A DNA stretch of 64,000 bases, from contig NMRB01000931.1 in assembly GCA_002633025.1 (NCBI GenBank), forward strand, positions 176,308-240,307. The letters are read 5' to 3'. Shown here piece by piece: positions 10,186 to 21,239 of the stretch (its first letter is position 1; the number at the start of each line of letters is the position of its first letter). This DNA comes from Notospermus geniculatus. Lineage: Eukaryota; Nemertea; Pilidiophora; Heteronemertea; Lineidae. The notes under the pieces are model-generated. The model ran no database searches, had not been told where the DNA came from, and saw only the letters and a program-made list of their open reading frames with translations. Made by a program: the position numbers and the translations under genes.

Positions 10186-11402
10186 TGCTCACCTCTGTGA
10201 CAAGTCTCCATGGTTAAGTGTGAAACTATGACTCTCATGGTGAATGTTGAAGGATCAGTACAGATAAGATGAAGCTGAACAAACCAAGAAGTATTTTTAT
10301 GATCTGATCAGTATTATCAGTCAATGACATAAACTCAGGTGATGGCACCCGGAAGGAGTACAATTTCTGAATACAATGAATACAAGTGGTATTTGTGAAC
10401 AAACTGCTTTCCTGTCTAGGTCACAGATGTCAAAAATTCTATTTTTCAAGATGGCCACCTGGTGGCCACACGTGACGTTCGTTGGGACTGAAATATCAGC
10501 AGGAATGTACAGGATTATACTTGCATAGATATTTAGACAACACTGAAACATCGTAACATTTACTACCGATGAGATATGGCCAAAGTCAATTTTTCAACAT
10601 GGCAGCTTGGCAGCCATGTTGAACTCCAATTGAACCGAAATTTGGCATATAAGTAGACAGTACCAAGACACATATTTAGGCACAGTTAAAGCATCCTAGC
10701 TCCCACTATTTATGAGGTGTGGGTCGAAGTCCATTTTTCAAGATGGCTCCCTGGCGGCCATATTTGACGTGGAATCTGACTGAAATTTACCATATATTTT
10801 TATGGCACCTAGATATATATTTTGACAACGTTAAAACATCCTACCTACTCCTATTTATAAAATGTGGGTCAAAGTCCATTTTTCAAGATGGCTTCCTGGC
10901 GGCCATATTTGAAGTCCGATCGGGTTGAAATTTGGTGCATTCGTGCAGGGTGCCTAGATACATGTATATCTTCACCCCAAATCACAACACTCTATGTCAA
11001 ATAGCAATGAAATGTGCCACCAAACAGTGAATTTTGAACTTTGACCTCTGTGACCTTGAAAAGTAGGTCAAATCAAAACCCGGGATTTATGTGATGAAGT
11101 CTCACCAGAGGAACCCACCATAAAAGTTCCGTGGTTCTAGCTAACAGCGTTCAGGAGATACGGCCGAAAGAAGGTTTTCACAAAGCGCCCCCTACAGGCC
11201 AGAGTGTACAAGCAACAGCGCTAAGTTTCGGTCCAGAGATAGTTTTTACCATAGGGTACCTGTACACCAAATTTCAAGTTTGTAACCCAAGCGGTTTAGA
11301 AACGTGCCACCCCTGTTAACGACGACGGACGACGACGACGACGGACGACGACGTACGACGGACGACACACCATGAGAGAAGCTCACCTCCACAGAGGTGA
11401 GC
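10186..11402. mobile_element. Element with GCTCACCTCTGTG ends and 145-bp internal repeats
   Basis: Ends TGCTCACCTCTGTGA and CACAGAGGTGAGC. Four internal units (about 10446, 10591, 10734, 10879) start TTTTTCAAGATGGC and contain CTGGCGGCCAT. A GAC/ACG microsatellite occupies 11320-11367. Confidence 0.65.
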
Positions 11403-12029
11403 TAAAAACGAGCTGTCGTGTTACGTATAACAAATAATTCAAAACTTACCTACTACAGCCGAATCGGTTAATGTCGTCCTGGGTATAACAGAAATATACC
11501 CAGGTTCAATGTCGTCCTACAAACCTATACCCTGGGTATAGTTCGATCTACAAAAGTATAGTAAAATTGGTCCTAATTACAGTCTGTGACGCGCCTTGTT
11601 GCGGGACGTACCCGTTCATGTTGTTGGTATTGAATTTTTCCGTCGGGTCTAAAGCCATCGCATTATTGGTCCTAGACTGGTACCCGGTCCCAACATAGCT
11701 CACGGAGAAAGGGACCGGTATTGGGCGGCCATTACATGGCAGAAAGCTGCCATGTAGTGACGTCACAGAAGATCTCCTCAGTACTGAGAATTAGCTTACT
11801 TATCTCACATCCCAAAATAGCTAACCAATCAACTGCGACGTTACAAATTCAAATTAAAAAAGAGCTAGGGAACCGGAACCAGTCTATATTAACTGGTCCT
11901 GGTAATAGGCCATCTCAAGCTACTCATGTTTTTTTACTTTTTTACTTGCCCTTGCAAAGAAACAAGGTAGATGGCACCACGGCTTTAATTACATACTGTC
12001 CCATGCGACGGACGTGACGAGCCGGGAAT

Positions 12030-12115
12030 GGAATCCCACATGTTCCGGGATGGATTCGAACCCGTTACCCGTCGCTTGCTCAGCGGACGTGTTAACCACT
12101 CGGCTATTAGGGCTG
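12030..12115 (-). repeat. tRNA-derived SINE head
   Basis: On the minus strand: TAGCCGAGTGGTTAACACGT (A box, type-II tRNA-like), then GGGTTCGAATCC (B box). The flanks give no tRNA acceptor stem, so it is a SINE rather than a tRNA gene. Confidence 0.6.
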
Positions 12116-12399
12116 AGGTCAGCTATTGGCTATCGGTTAGCCTCGCACCACCAGCCTCTCATCTCGCTCCGCTTCCTACGCTTGGATCAGAGTCTGGCCC
12201 CAGACGTATTCATTCTGGTTATGCTAACGATTCCACAGGTGGCGCTAACACACAGACGTTGATTCAAACGTGCCATAAGTATTTCTTGGCGTACCGCAAT
12301 AAAAAACTGAAACAATGTCAGATTTGTGTCAAATTAGTCTTGTCAAATTATGTCAAATTAGTCTTATCACGGGCAGCTGTACTTCTGGTGGTATAACCC

Positions 12400-13430
12400 C
12401 TAAAATATATAAAAAGACAGGGCCGGTAACAAGAACTCACAAGGGAACTCGCTCCACCACTTCATGCACCTGCACAATCTCCAACGCAGAGGTCAGACGG
12501 TTACACCTTACTGACTCTGCCTTCAAACGTCAGTGCCCCGTACTTCTTTTCGCGTATGAATGACGTCATTTAAGATGGCTGCCTCCTTGTTGCACGTGGT
12601 TATGTTTACACTCACAAAATCATGTGATCAAATTCGACGAAGCTGATTGGTCTATCGATTTGGTTGCTTCTAAAATAGAAACTATTTCTGCCGAACGACC
12701 GAACCGAATCACAGTCATACGTGTAATCCGCCGCAAAATAGTGCAACACAAAATAATGAACAAATGTTTAAAAATCATGGTGTGTTTGGTGTTTTGGTAC
12801 ACTTCTAAACTTGACAGTACGATTATGATTTTATTAGGGTGGAAAAGTAGCTGTAGATCAGTTTTTCTTCATTCTGCTCATTCCGAGCAGAAGTGATGAG
12901 GGCGTTTGAAGCCAGTGGTACAAGTGGAGCAAACCGAAAACGCGGAACGCCGTAACACTGGGCTAGCGAGTTTGGCACCTGCAAACACCCCAAAACACCA
13001 TTTTAATCCAATAAAAATGACATCCCCTGGACCAGAAAACTGTGCTCTTTCCATTCAAGAACTGAAGAAACTTCGGGTGCCACCGATATATTGATAAATC
13101 CACCAAAACTGGAAGAATTCCTAAAGTCCATGAGTCCATTACGCACCCGCCATCATGTTTACAACGAAAGACGAATGCTGATTGAAACAGCGCTCATCAT
13201 TGGCTGGATTCATAAATCTAAAATGCACTGAGCCAATGAGGAGTGCTGTTCCATCTCATCAACTGGATCGGACTCTGGCGGGGACCTCCCGAGGATCCGC
13301 CGAATTCGAGATGAAAAGCTTAATGTGAACATGGCATGTGAGTGTCATTCCATCCAATAGAGCAACGGATGTCCGTTTTCTAGAAGGGACGCAAATTAGG
13401 GGACGCTGTTGTACATTTTCATATTGCTTG
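12400..13430. other. No feature recognised
   Basis: Short overlapping reading frames only, none with splice sites and protein-like composition. No clear palindrome noticed. Confidence 0.4.
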
Positions 13431-13467
13431 GATCCAGGCCCCCTCCGATCCTGTCATTTTTCAACCT

Positions 13468-13988
13468 GATTTTGCTTTGCGACTTGCTTTGCAACTGGGC
13501 CCTCAATCGCCGTAGTGGACTCGCTGGCCGTTATTTCCACCAATGGTAAAGATGTGATCAATTTCAAGTCGGCGATTGGTGTGACAGGAATCCAAGTCCC
13601 CCTGGAATCAAAGTCCGGTCTTGCTGTTCAGCGATGGATTAGAATATATGGCTATAGAGACCATGGCGATTCGAATATAACCTCACAATAGCGGGCTATT
13701 GTTTGGCGGATCTGCATTCCCAGGACGCTGATTCCTTCACACCGGTGTGACAGGGATCATAGTCCCCCTGGAATCTAAGTCCGGTTTTATTGTTCAACTA
13801 GGGATTAGGGTATATGGCTAGAGAGACCATGACCATTCGAATATAGCCATACAATAGCGGGCTATTGTGTCCCGGACTTCCATCCCTAGGACTTTCTCCT
13901 CTGGTACACTTGTATCAGTTCCTCGTATTCAATAGCAGGTACATGTACATGTAACAGGTTGCAAAGCAAGTCGCAAAGCAGAAAATCA
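13468..13988. repeat. Palindrome-ended element with a two-copy 166-bp tandem
   Basis: Ends GATTTTGCTTTGCGACTTGC and complement (13955-13988). Inside, GGTGTGACAGG starts units at 13578 and 13744. Related DNA recurs near 28060-28180. Confidence 0.6.
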
Positions 13989-14265
13989 GCAGTGGATTCC
14001 AAGGCACAGACAGAATAGCGCCCAGCTCTATTTGGCTGCACTGCTGTGTGTGGCTGCGCCCTATATGAAACCGATTGGATTTAAGAAATATGGCAGAGCC
14101 GCGCGGCACAGCCACGAATATACCTCTGCCATCAGGCGTACACTGCCAAGTTTCATATCTCTGCCACTTCAAATAAGGCTGTGCCAACTTAAGTAAGGTC
14201 TGAGCGTTTATTTATTCGTGGTCTGTGCGCTCCTAGCGCTATAATCTGACACCACTTTTATTGTT

Positions 14266-14513
14266 TTACGATACAGTCACAGTCAAAAATTTGTTGTTGC
14301 CAAACAAGGCAGCGTCCAATGCATTAGCATATTTGAGACAATCGAAAAGATAACATTTCTTCGATGTTTTATCGTATATGAAGGCGCTGCAGTCCTGACG
14401 CAGTAAACACCAATCGGCGCAACGAATTGTAGATGCGACAGTCGGTATCGTTTGCAAAAGTCTCCCTGTAGGTGGCGCTCCTTGGAACTTGAAGTTGCCC
14501 CGTATGGATTTAT
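14266..14513 (-). CDS. Terminal exon with PAN/apple-like domain
   Basis: Acceptor TTGTTCACGCAG, phase 1, 81 codons then TAA. After GRLLQTIPTVASTI comes RCADWCLLRQDCSAFIYDK and KKCYLFDC, the C..C...C.(A/S)F.Y.....C.L layout of PAN/apple modules, which bind protein or carbohydrate in secreted or cell-surface proteins. Upstream exons of this minus-strand gene were not recognised. A hairpin repeat (14535-14962) sits just upstream of its acceptor. Confidence 0.65.
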
Positions 14514-14534
14514 CTGCGTGAACAAGAAGACGTA

Positions 14535-14962
14535 ATGTATATATACATACAGTAAAATCACCTGTTATTGGGTGCTCAGAATTTCTGTAGGCCATGGTTT
14601 TGAAGGTATTTGAGGGCCAGAATGGGGGTGGGTAATAGACGATTATGTGTCAGCATAGGTACTTCTTCGGAACTGCTGAACTGTGAAGAAAGTTCGTGGA
14701 GTGTGGTTGGTACTGAAATGTGATCACAGTGCACACATTGTGACAAACAAGAATACTAGGCATAATAAGTACCAAAGAAAAATGCTGATCTTGAAATCAA
14801 CACCTGTCATAGCTGTTTTGTGTCTGCTTCACTGATCACACAATTTAATCAAAGTTAACCACATAATACCCCCATTCTGGCCCTCAAATACCTTCAAAAC
14901 CATGGCCTACAGAAATTCTGAGCACCACCAATAACAGGTGATTTTACTGTATATATACAGTT
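14535..14962. mobile_element. Hairpin element upstream of the PAN exon
   Basis: Arms 14549-14633 and 14867-14951 are near-perfect complements (CAGTAAAATCACCTGTTATT end, then TTTGAAGGTATTTGAGGGCC). Confidence 0.7.
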
Positions 14963-15625
14963 TTTATATGACTGGTGAAAGGAACAGACTCAAGCCATAA
15001 AACATCTTTCTCCCATTCTACGTTGTGAGATACTTTTTCGATGTTTCACTTCTGACGAGACGAAAAGTATCTCTACTGTATGAAGAATACCGCCATCTTG
15101 GATAGACATTCATCCGCGTTAGGAGCACTACTTAATACGTACTGCGCATGCGTAGCAGCAACATAATATCATACTTTTCTTGATCTTATGAACGCACAAA
15201 TCTATAGTTTTAAGTAATTCATATATACAATGATGAATTTTCAAAAAATATGCGTATATCGTGTAATTCTAGACACCATCACCTGGGCACTATCCGGCGG
15301 ACGAATGGGTTAGTAAATCGCCGGAACTGAGGACCCACTTCCGTTTCAAGATGGCGCGTATTGTTATACAGCCGAGTCGGACTCCCGACAAATCCCGAAG
15401 TACCCGAAGGAGGCCGAACGAGGCCGAGCCGAATGATCTTTCTCCTTCATATCTTGTGCACTTAAATTTAGATTTTGACACTGTGGTGAATTTCGCACTT
15501 CGCCAGATTTGCGCAGGACAGTACTGCGTGGAATCTTTTTCCCCGAGACAATCGCCAAATATTACAACAAATACTACCAAAACCGATATCGCCTGGTGGG
15601 CTGGCGAGAAGATCGGTGGCGATCA

Positions 15626-15851
15626 GGGCCGACCGCACAGAAAAACTGACAGTGCTACCGGCGCCTATCGGCAGTTAGTGTTTATCGCATTTCCCGTTAA
15701 CTAACCGCCGATAGGCACCGAAATTAGTCTCGAACTTTCTTTTAGGGTTGGCCCAGGGCCGACCGCATATAGAAAGACCGATAGTGTTACCGGCGCCTAT
15801 CGGCAGTTAGTTAACGCATTTTCCCATTAACTAAACCGCCGATAGGCATCG
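15626..15851. repeat. Tandem pair of palindromic units
   Basis: GGCGCCTATCGGCAGTTAGT...ACTAACCGCCGATAGGC occurs at about 15659-15715 and again at 15792-15850, each after GGGCCGACCGCA. A partial third piece is at 16688. Confidence 0.6.
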
Positions 15852-15931
15852 AAGCACTATCGACTGATTATCGACAGAGAACAGGGCCTGGTTTCACAAA
15901 AGCACACTAGCCGTAGTCATGGTAGTATCAA

Positions 15932-16672
15932 TAGAGAGCTTTCGCACCCGCACGTTTAGGCAACCGACTACATTTAGTTATACGTAACCGTAACCGGTGA
16001 AACGGTTTGGTTTTAGTGGTTTCGCAGAGAGACACGGCTATTGCCTAAGCCTAAGAACTATCCGTGAAGACCTATAGGTGTTTACGGATATTTCTTAGGC
16101 TAAGGTGATGTAATGTTTTGACTGTGCTCGAGTCATACGAGTTCACCGTGGGCCCAACTGCGCTTGTATTGTGTGAGACGTAATTGCAAGTGATCATTAA
16201 CCGGGGTATCTTACAAACCGCACTCGCCTCACGCGTACCGCGCTTGTTACCCGTGAACTGTGGCCGGCTAGTGTATAGGCCTTCATTTAGTGTATGTGCA
16301 CACGTAACAACTGCTGACAAAATGATGACGTAAAAGTAAATGTTCAGCAAACCGTTCAGTTGCGAAAGACCCATACTGATCGCACGGCAGTCAATGCAAA
16401 CTGCCCTTTTTACACGGATATGATTCACAACCCAAAAGCTTAATAAAAGATGATCCAAACAAAACATACAAAATGTTACACCTGGTATGNNNNNNNNNNN
16501 NNNNNNNNNNNNNGGCTTATGTTGCTTTGGCAAACAGTTTTTCTCTGACGTGTAGTGAAGTCGCTGCGGATAATGTTTTCTATAACCGTTTGTGTACACG
16601 TCACTAGACCGCAACATTTGATGACCTAAATGTAGTCGGTTGCCTAAACGTGCGGGTGCGAAAGGTCTCTAA
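15932..16672. mobile_element. Element with 45-bp terminal inverted repeats
   Basis: Ends AGAGAGCTTTCGCACCCGCA and complement, extending through GGCAACCGACTACATTTA. Contains a 24-N gap (16490-16513). No coding capacity seen. Confidence 0.7.
16490..16513. other. Assembly gap, 24 N
   Basis: Short N run inside the palindromic element 15932-16672; the protein frame crossing it is unreliable. Confidence 0.98.
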
Positions 16673-16959
16673 TACCGTGCTCCTTTAACCACCGATAGGC
16701 ACGGAAAGCATTAGGTCCCCTACCGGACTTTGTATGAGGTCCGCCCTGATCACCAACGAGTGAAATCGATTGTTGACACAGGTGTGGGCTGGACATTGAT
16801 GCGTGGAATCTTCTCACCAGCGATGATCACCAACATCAAACAACATCAAAGTGATATCGCCTCGTCTGCGGTGGCTGGCGAGAAGATCACTTATGATATC
16901 GCCTGGTGGCTGCTGGCTTTAAATTTCACTTTAAGTGAAGGAATCACTTCTTGAAATAT

Positions 16960-17153
16960 GTGTGGCGGTCTTGGAAAACCCGTCGGATATCGCGTTTGAG
17001 GAAAGTGTTAATGGCCTTGGTGAACCCGCACATTTCAATAGCCGAAACGTAACACGTAACAGGTGAACAATAGCAGTTCAATGCACAGGCAATCTAACAA
17101 CCCTTGTTGATCACTCAGCGACTTCCGACGGGTTATCCCAGACCGTCACACAT
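16960..17153. mobile_element. MITE with TGTGGCGGTCT ends (empty-site copy)
   Basis: Ends TGTGGCGGTCTTGGAAAACC and near-complement. Its centre GTGTTAATGGCCTTGGTGAA is uninterrupted, whereas the copy at 42163-42489 has a 129-bp insertion at that point. Confidence 0.65.
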
Positions 17154-17287
17154 ATATCAAGGCCTCAGTATGGCACGCCAAAGCGGAATTTATTCAACCC
17201 TGTGAAATACATGTTCAACATTTGAGAGATACACTCGACGTACACACGAGGTTGAAAATGAAATCTCGTTCAACTATCACGACCTGG

Positions 17288-17480
17288 GTTCTAGGATAAA
17301 ATGTACCCGGACAAAACGTACCCGGACAATTGGTACTGGACAAAAGTACCCAGACAAAATGTACCTAGGACAAAAGGTACTGAGGACAAAATGCACCTAG
17401 GACAAAAGGTACTGAGGACAAAATGCACAAAGGACAAAAGGTACATTTTGTCCTAGGTACGTTTTGCCCGGGTACCTTTT
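17288..17480. repeat. Degenerate short repeat GGACAAAAGGTACC with inverted end
   Basis: About ten units of roughly 14-20 bp (GGACAAAATGTACC, GGACAAAAGGTACTGA and similar), the last two in inverted orientation. Confidence 0.65.
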
Positions 17481-17714
17481 AAGTTTTATCATGTCACCCG
17501 CGACCTGCAATAGCACCCCAATTTCATTCATAGCTGGCGGGGTTTGAAACATCAAATTACGGTATCATCGATGTTTTATACAATAAAACGTTCATGAAAA
17601 ATCTATTATCAATATTATTTCAATGAATTTGGGTGACATTAGTGTTTACTGCTGGAAAAAATTCAAAATCTCACGGGGATTTCCGAGAACGAGGTCGACA
17701 GACTAACAACAAAC

Positions 17715-17870
17715 ATGGCTCTGAAAAAACCGAAGCGTGAGAAGGTTGACCAGAGAATTCATGTCACTGTGGCAACTTTAGCCAGACGGCGGCGTGTGAA
17801 GACAGAAAATTGTCGTAGCACTAATGAGGACATAGCAGTGTACCTCCCATGCCTCCTGAACGTCGTTTGA
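17715..17870 (+). CDS. Small ORF, 51 codons, basic
   Basis: ATG in good context (AAACATGG). Begins MALKKPKREKVDQRIHVTVA and is arginine/lysine-rich. No family recognised; may be a first exon or chance. Confidence 0.18.
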   Translation: MALKKPKREKVDQRIHVTVATLARRRRVKTENCRSTNEDIAVYLPCLLNVV

Positions 17871-19633
17871 CCCCCGGTCAACACTGCAGCCTTTGCATGT
17901 TTTGCAGATGACTCAGCGGCCAGGCAGGAAACAACACTGGTCACGTGATAGGTTAATAGTAAATTCCGTAGTATTATAATGAGATGACGTACTTGGAATT
18001 CATTCATAAAATATAGTGCTGCCGCCATACAGGAAATAGAGGAACTATCAATGTGTAGTACTGCAGAGGATGCGTACATCGCTTTAAGACACCTCTGGGA
18101 CACTGATAAATACTGTCCTTATTTGCGTGGTGTCCTGATTGGTCAATTTGGGACTGAACTTCGGTGTCCTTAACAGAGAGGTGTCCTCCTGGCAGAGGTG
18201 TCCGCTAAGGGAGGTTCCACTGTACGTCTAAAATCTCGTGAGAAAATTCTCTCAAGATGTTGACAATTTTCGTTTAACATTCATGAAAAACAAATCTTTC
18301 AATATTCACTCTCTCATAATGTGGACAACAGGGTGTAGCCCCAAGCCGTCGCGATACACAAAACCCTTGATGAGGAATCATGACTTACTAATTTATAAAC
18401 AGAATACCGTGAAAAGCAAAAATTAATTTTCCTGAAAACTTATACAAAGGATGTCTCTTGCCTGAAAACAAAAATACACACTGGCACATGTGCCCGTATT
18501 ACCGAATCATGATTTCTTAGCAACAACACAGGAAGTCATGCGTCTGCTGCATATGAAGAGACGGAAGTCAGGCCACTTAACATCACCAGATATGCCAGAT
18601 CTAGGCCACTGTTTGTCACAGACTGGAGGCTCTAGCCTTATCGATTTCACTTCTTAAGATTTTTCATCAGGCAGAACTTTGAACAAAACATGATCGTTAT
18701 CTGATAGCCATCCCAACCCTCTAATCAGGCCGTGTACCAGGGGAGACAGTTCTACGTGTAGGGATACAAGTTCGGGGCACAATAGTCTGCTACTTTATGG
18801 CTAATTTGAATGATCATGGTATCTGAACCATCCTGATCCCTCGATGACCAATAAAACCGGACTTATAGATTCAAGGGGACTAAGGTCCCTGCCACACTTG
18901 GCCCTTATACCATGTACCTCGATTTGTGCCCCAAATTGAGGTGACTACATTCTAAGTGAAACCCCTCTCCTCATTTATTTAAGTATCGGTGAGAAAACTC
19001 GGCAAAATGTCGAAGCGGTGAGGAGAGAGGTGACAATCAACCGTAGGATACCATGGGGTAGGATAGGATATCACCGTCTATCCCGCAATCCAGGATAGGA
19101 TACATCTATCACTGATATTAGGCCTAATTTTAGTCCCGACCGACCAGTATGGCACCTTGCCGTCCCAAAAATTGTATAAATTAAAGGTCAGCACTTTTCG
19201 GCAACATTTCAGACTCAAACTCCGATTTCAGCCATACCGTACCATTCAAGTCGTTCAATAGGAGCTGTCAGCGAGTTGACCACTAGGTGTCACTAGGGCC
19301 CAATTCAATGCATCTAGCGGACCCAGTCATTATCGATCGAGCAGCGATCATAATAGATTTCCTGTACATTTGGTCCGCTAAGACTGTGCTGCCATCTGTT
19401 AGCGATATGCGCGGCTGACTGCTCCTATTGGCTCAAGCTCAGAAACGCATTGAAAATGTAAAGGGCGGTGTACACCAGGTTGCAAGTTGCTGCAACCTGC
19501 AACTTGTTGCAGTCTACCTGTGACGTTAGGTCTCCGGCCACTTGTGCATTCCCTCTGTACTGGAAAGTTCTGCCTTTCTTCCAGGCGGCGTGACGTCCAC
19601 TTCAGGTGCTGAAAGAATAAATTATAAATACCA
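17871..19633. other. No gene recognised; transposon-like debris
   Basis: Around 18140-18220 GTGTCCTTAACAGAGAGGTG and GTGTCCGCTAAGGGAGGTTC resemble an inverted-repeat element. The rest has no exon-like stretch that I can support. Confidence 0.35.
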
Positions 19634-19940
19634 TTAAAGGTGCTCTAGCTCGAATTGTAAACATTACGGTTTGTTTATTTACATGGTTGATTATAATAGT
19701 TATTTTTCCTCGGACAGGTGGCAGCCCTGTGTATACCAAAACATTAATGTTATCTATTTTTATATCTATCTTGATATTCTTGTAACTGAAATATGTTGAT
19801 GATTTTACGCTCAAAAACAAACAAAAAGTTGTGAAAGGCGAGATTTAATTCGATTTTATCTAATTTGTTAGTAGGCTACCAGAAGTTGAAAATAGGTGGC
19901 ACACCGTAATGTTTACAATTCGAACTAGAACACCTTTAAG
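19634..19940. mobile_element. TTAA-flanked MITE
   Basis: TTAA then AGGTGCTCTAGCTCGAATTG, with the complement followed by TTAA at the right end (19904-19940). TTAA target duplication is typical of piggyBac or Kolobok types. Confidence 0.65.
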
Positions 19941-20192
19941 GTGAGTTCATACATCATGAAAAAACTATCAAGGTGTCTCTACACAGCTGGGAGGTTGGCA
20001 CCCTGGGTGGCACCAAATGTTCCCTCCACCGCCCTCTAGAGCATGGAGCTCCATTCATGCGGTTCGACCAGGCACCAGGATTTCCCCCGTGGAGCAGCAT
20101 GCTCCGACGTCTGGTTCCACCAACTGCCATGTCCCTCTGAACCGGAGAGTTCTGCCGTAAGGTTCCTCTAGGCACCATGAAGTTCATCTAAA

Positions 20193-20441
20193 GCATGGCG
20201 CACACGTGCGATTTTTCGAGCGATTTTCTAGGCGAGCCCGGCCTTGCGACCACAGCAGCGACTAACATATTTTTATTTTTAAAAAGATGTTTGTCCTCTT
20301 GTTTGCGACAAATGCTTCATTGGAAGATCAGTGATGTCGTGGATGACATCACTGATCGACCTCAAATGTAATTATCGCATGCGACGTAGTAGTCGCATCT
20401 GTAGTCGCCTCCATTTTAGTCGCCAGTTTGCGCCATGCTTA
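20193..20441. mobile_element. MITE with AGCATGGCGCA ends
   Basis: AGCATGGCGCACAC at left and TTTGCGCCATGCT at right; centre palindrome GATCAGTGATGTC...GACATCACTGATC at about 20325-20355. GCGAC words are iterated. Confidence 0.55.
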
Positions 20442-20540
20442 TGGAGCTGAAAGTATGAATTAAAATGCCATTAATGCGAGTTCATGCATTATAATATACC
20501 AACATGGACACTGTAATGCTCTTTTTCAAAGTACACGACT

Positions 20541-21014
20541 AATGCCCGGTTGTTCAGGTCTGGCTCACCTGAGCCTAGCTTATTCCTCAAACTCGAGTTC
20601 ACGTAAGTCGCGCTTATGTCTGGTCATAAGAACAGCTTAATCAATTCCGAGTTCATTGCACAGCCTGAATTAAACTCGGGATTACCGAAGCCTGGCTTAT
20701 TACCCTCCTTCCCAATGCTTTCCTGTACAATTTGCTCGATGATGTCTGCCCGGTTGCTCAGGTGTGGCTTACGTGAGCTGAACCAATGCTTCTGCCATCT
20801 ACAAAGTCAGGGCATACAGTGAATAGGCCTATACCATTGTAAGTCGCGCTTATAACCACCCCACAGCCAGGTTTATTATAAGAAAGGCTTAAGCTTGGCT
20901 TGTGTTTGAAGCCCAACCTGCGCAACGCGCTGTGAAATATAAGTCTGGCTTAAGCCACGCTTATGTCGGGATCGACCCAACTCTGGCTTAAGCCAAGGCT
21001 GAACAACCGGGCAT
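20541..21014. mobile_element. MITE TGCCCGGTTGTTCAG, copy without insertion
   Basis: Ends TGCCCGGTTGTTCAGG and CTGAACAACCGGGCA. Interior matches 48423-49863, but at AATAGGCCTATACCATTG there is no nested element, making it the empty-site reference. Its right end touches the candidate exon 21017-21236. Confidence 0.72.
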
Positions 21015-21016
21015 AC

Positions 21017-21236
21017 GTCTCCAACACCATCAGATTTGGTCGCCAGCCTGGACGCTGGCACTGAATGTTCCATTTGGCACCAGAGGTCCTCTTCTCCACC
21101 GGCACTTCCACCCAAAGGTTCCCAGTGTCATGGTGTTTCTCAAGAAAATGTTGAACATCTCTTCGTACAGTGAACTGAATTGACAGCGAACTCTGGCGCC
21201 TTCTGGATAAAACTGGAATCTGCTGCAGCGTTTTCC
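21017..21236 (-). CDS. Candidate exon resembling a TGF-beta-family propeptide segment
   Basis: Open without ATG between acceptor CGTATCATTCCAG and donor GAC|GTATGC. Translation includes LSIQFTVRRDVQHFLEKHHD then TGNLWVEVPVEKRTSG and AKWNIQC, similar in pattern to the propeptide F(D/T)VT..V..(W/F)L......G(L/N)xLxV stretch. The donor bases come from the junction with the MITE at 20541-21014, so an element sits exactly at the exon edge. Another frame is also open here, so coding status is uncertain. Confidence 0.35.
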
Positions 21237-21239
21237 CTG

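Larger units (their letters stand above)
8217..11566 (+). repeat. Local duplication, two copies each split by different elements
   Basis: Copy 1 (8217-9360) and copy 2 (9529-11566) share GAGAGAACATTTCGTAC, then ATTTAGGAGTACATGTATGT plus TAACCCTGGATGTACCTTA, then AAAAACGAGCT and a long tail through GCCGAATCGGTTAATGTCGT. Copy 1 is interrupted by 8278-9181; copy 2 by 9546-10122 and 10186-11402. Confidence 0.72.

Noticed and set aside
12030-12115. Functional type-II tRNA on the minus strand
   Set aside because: A and B boxes are present, but no matching acceptor-stem halves were found.
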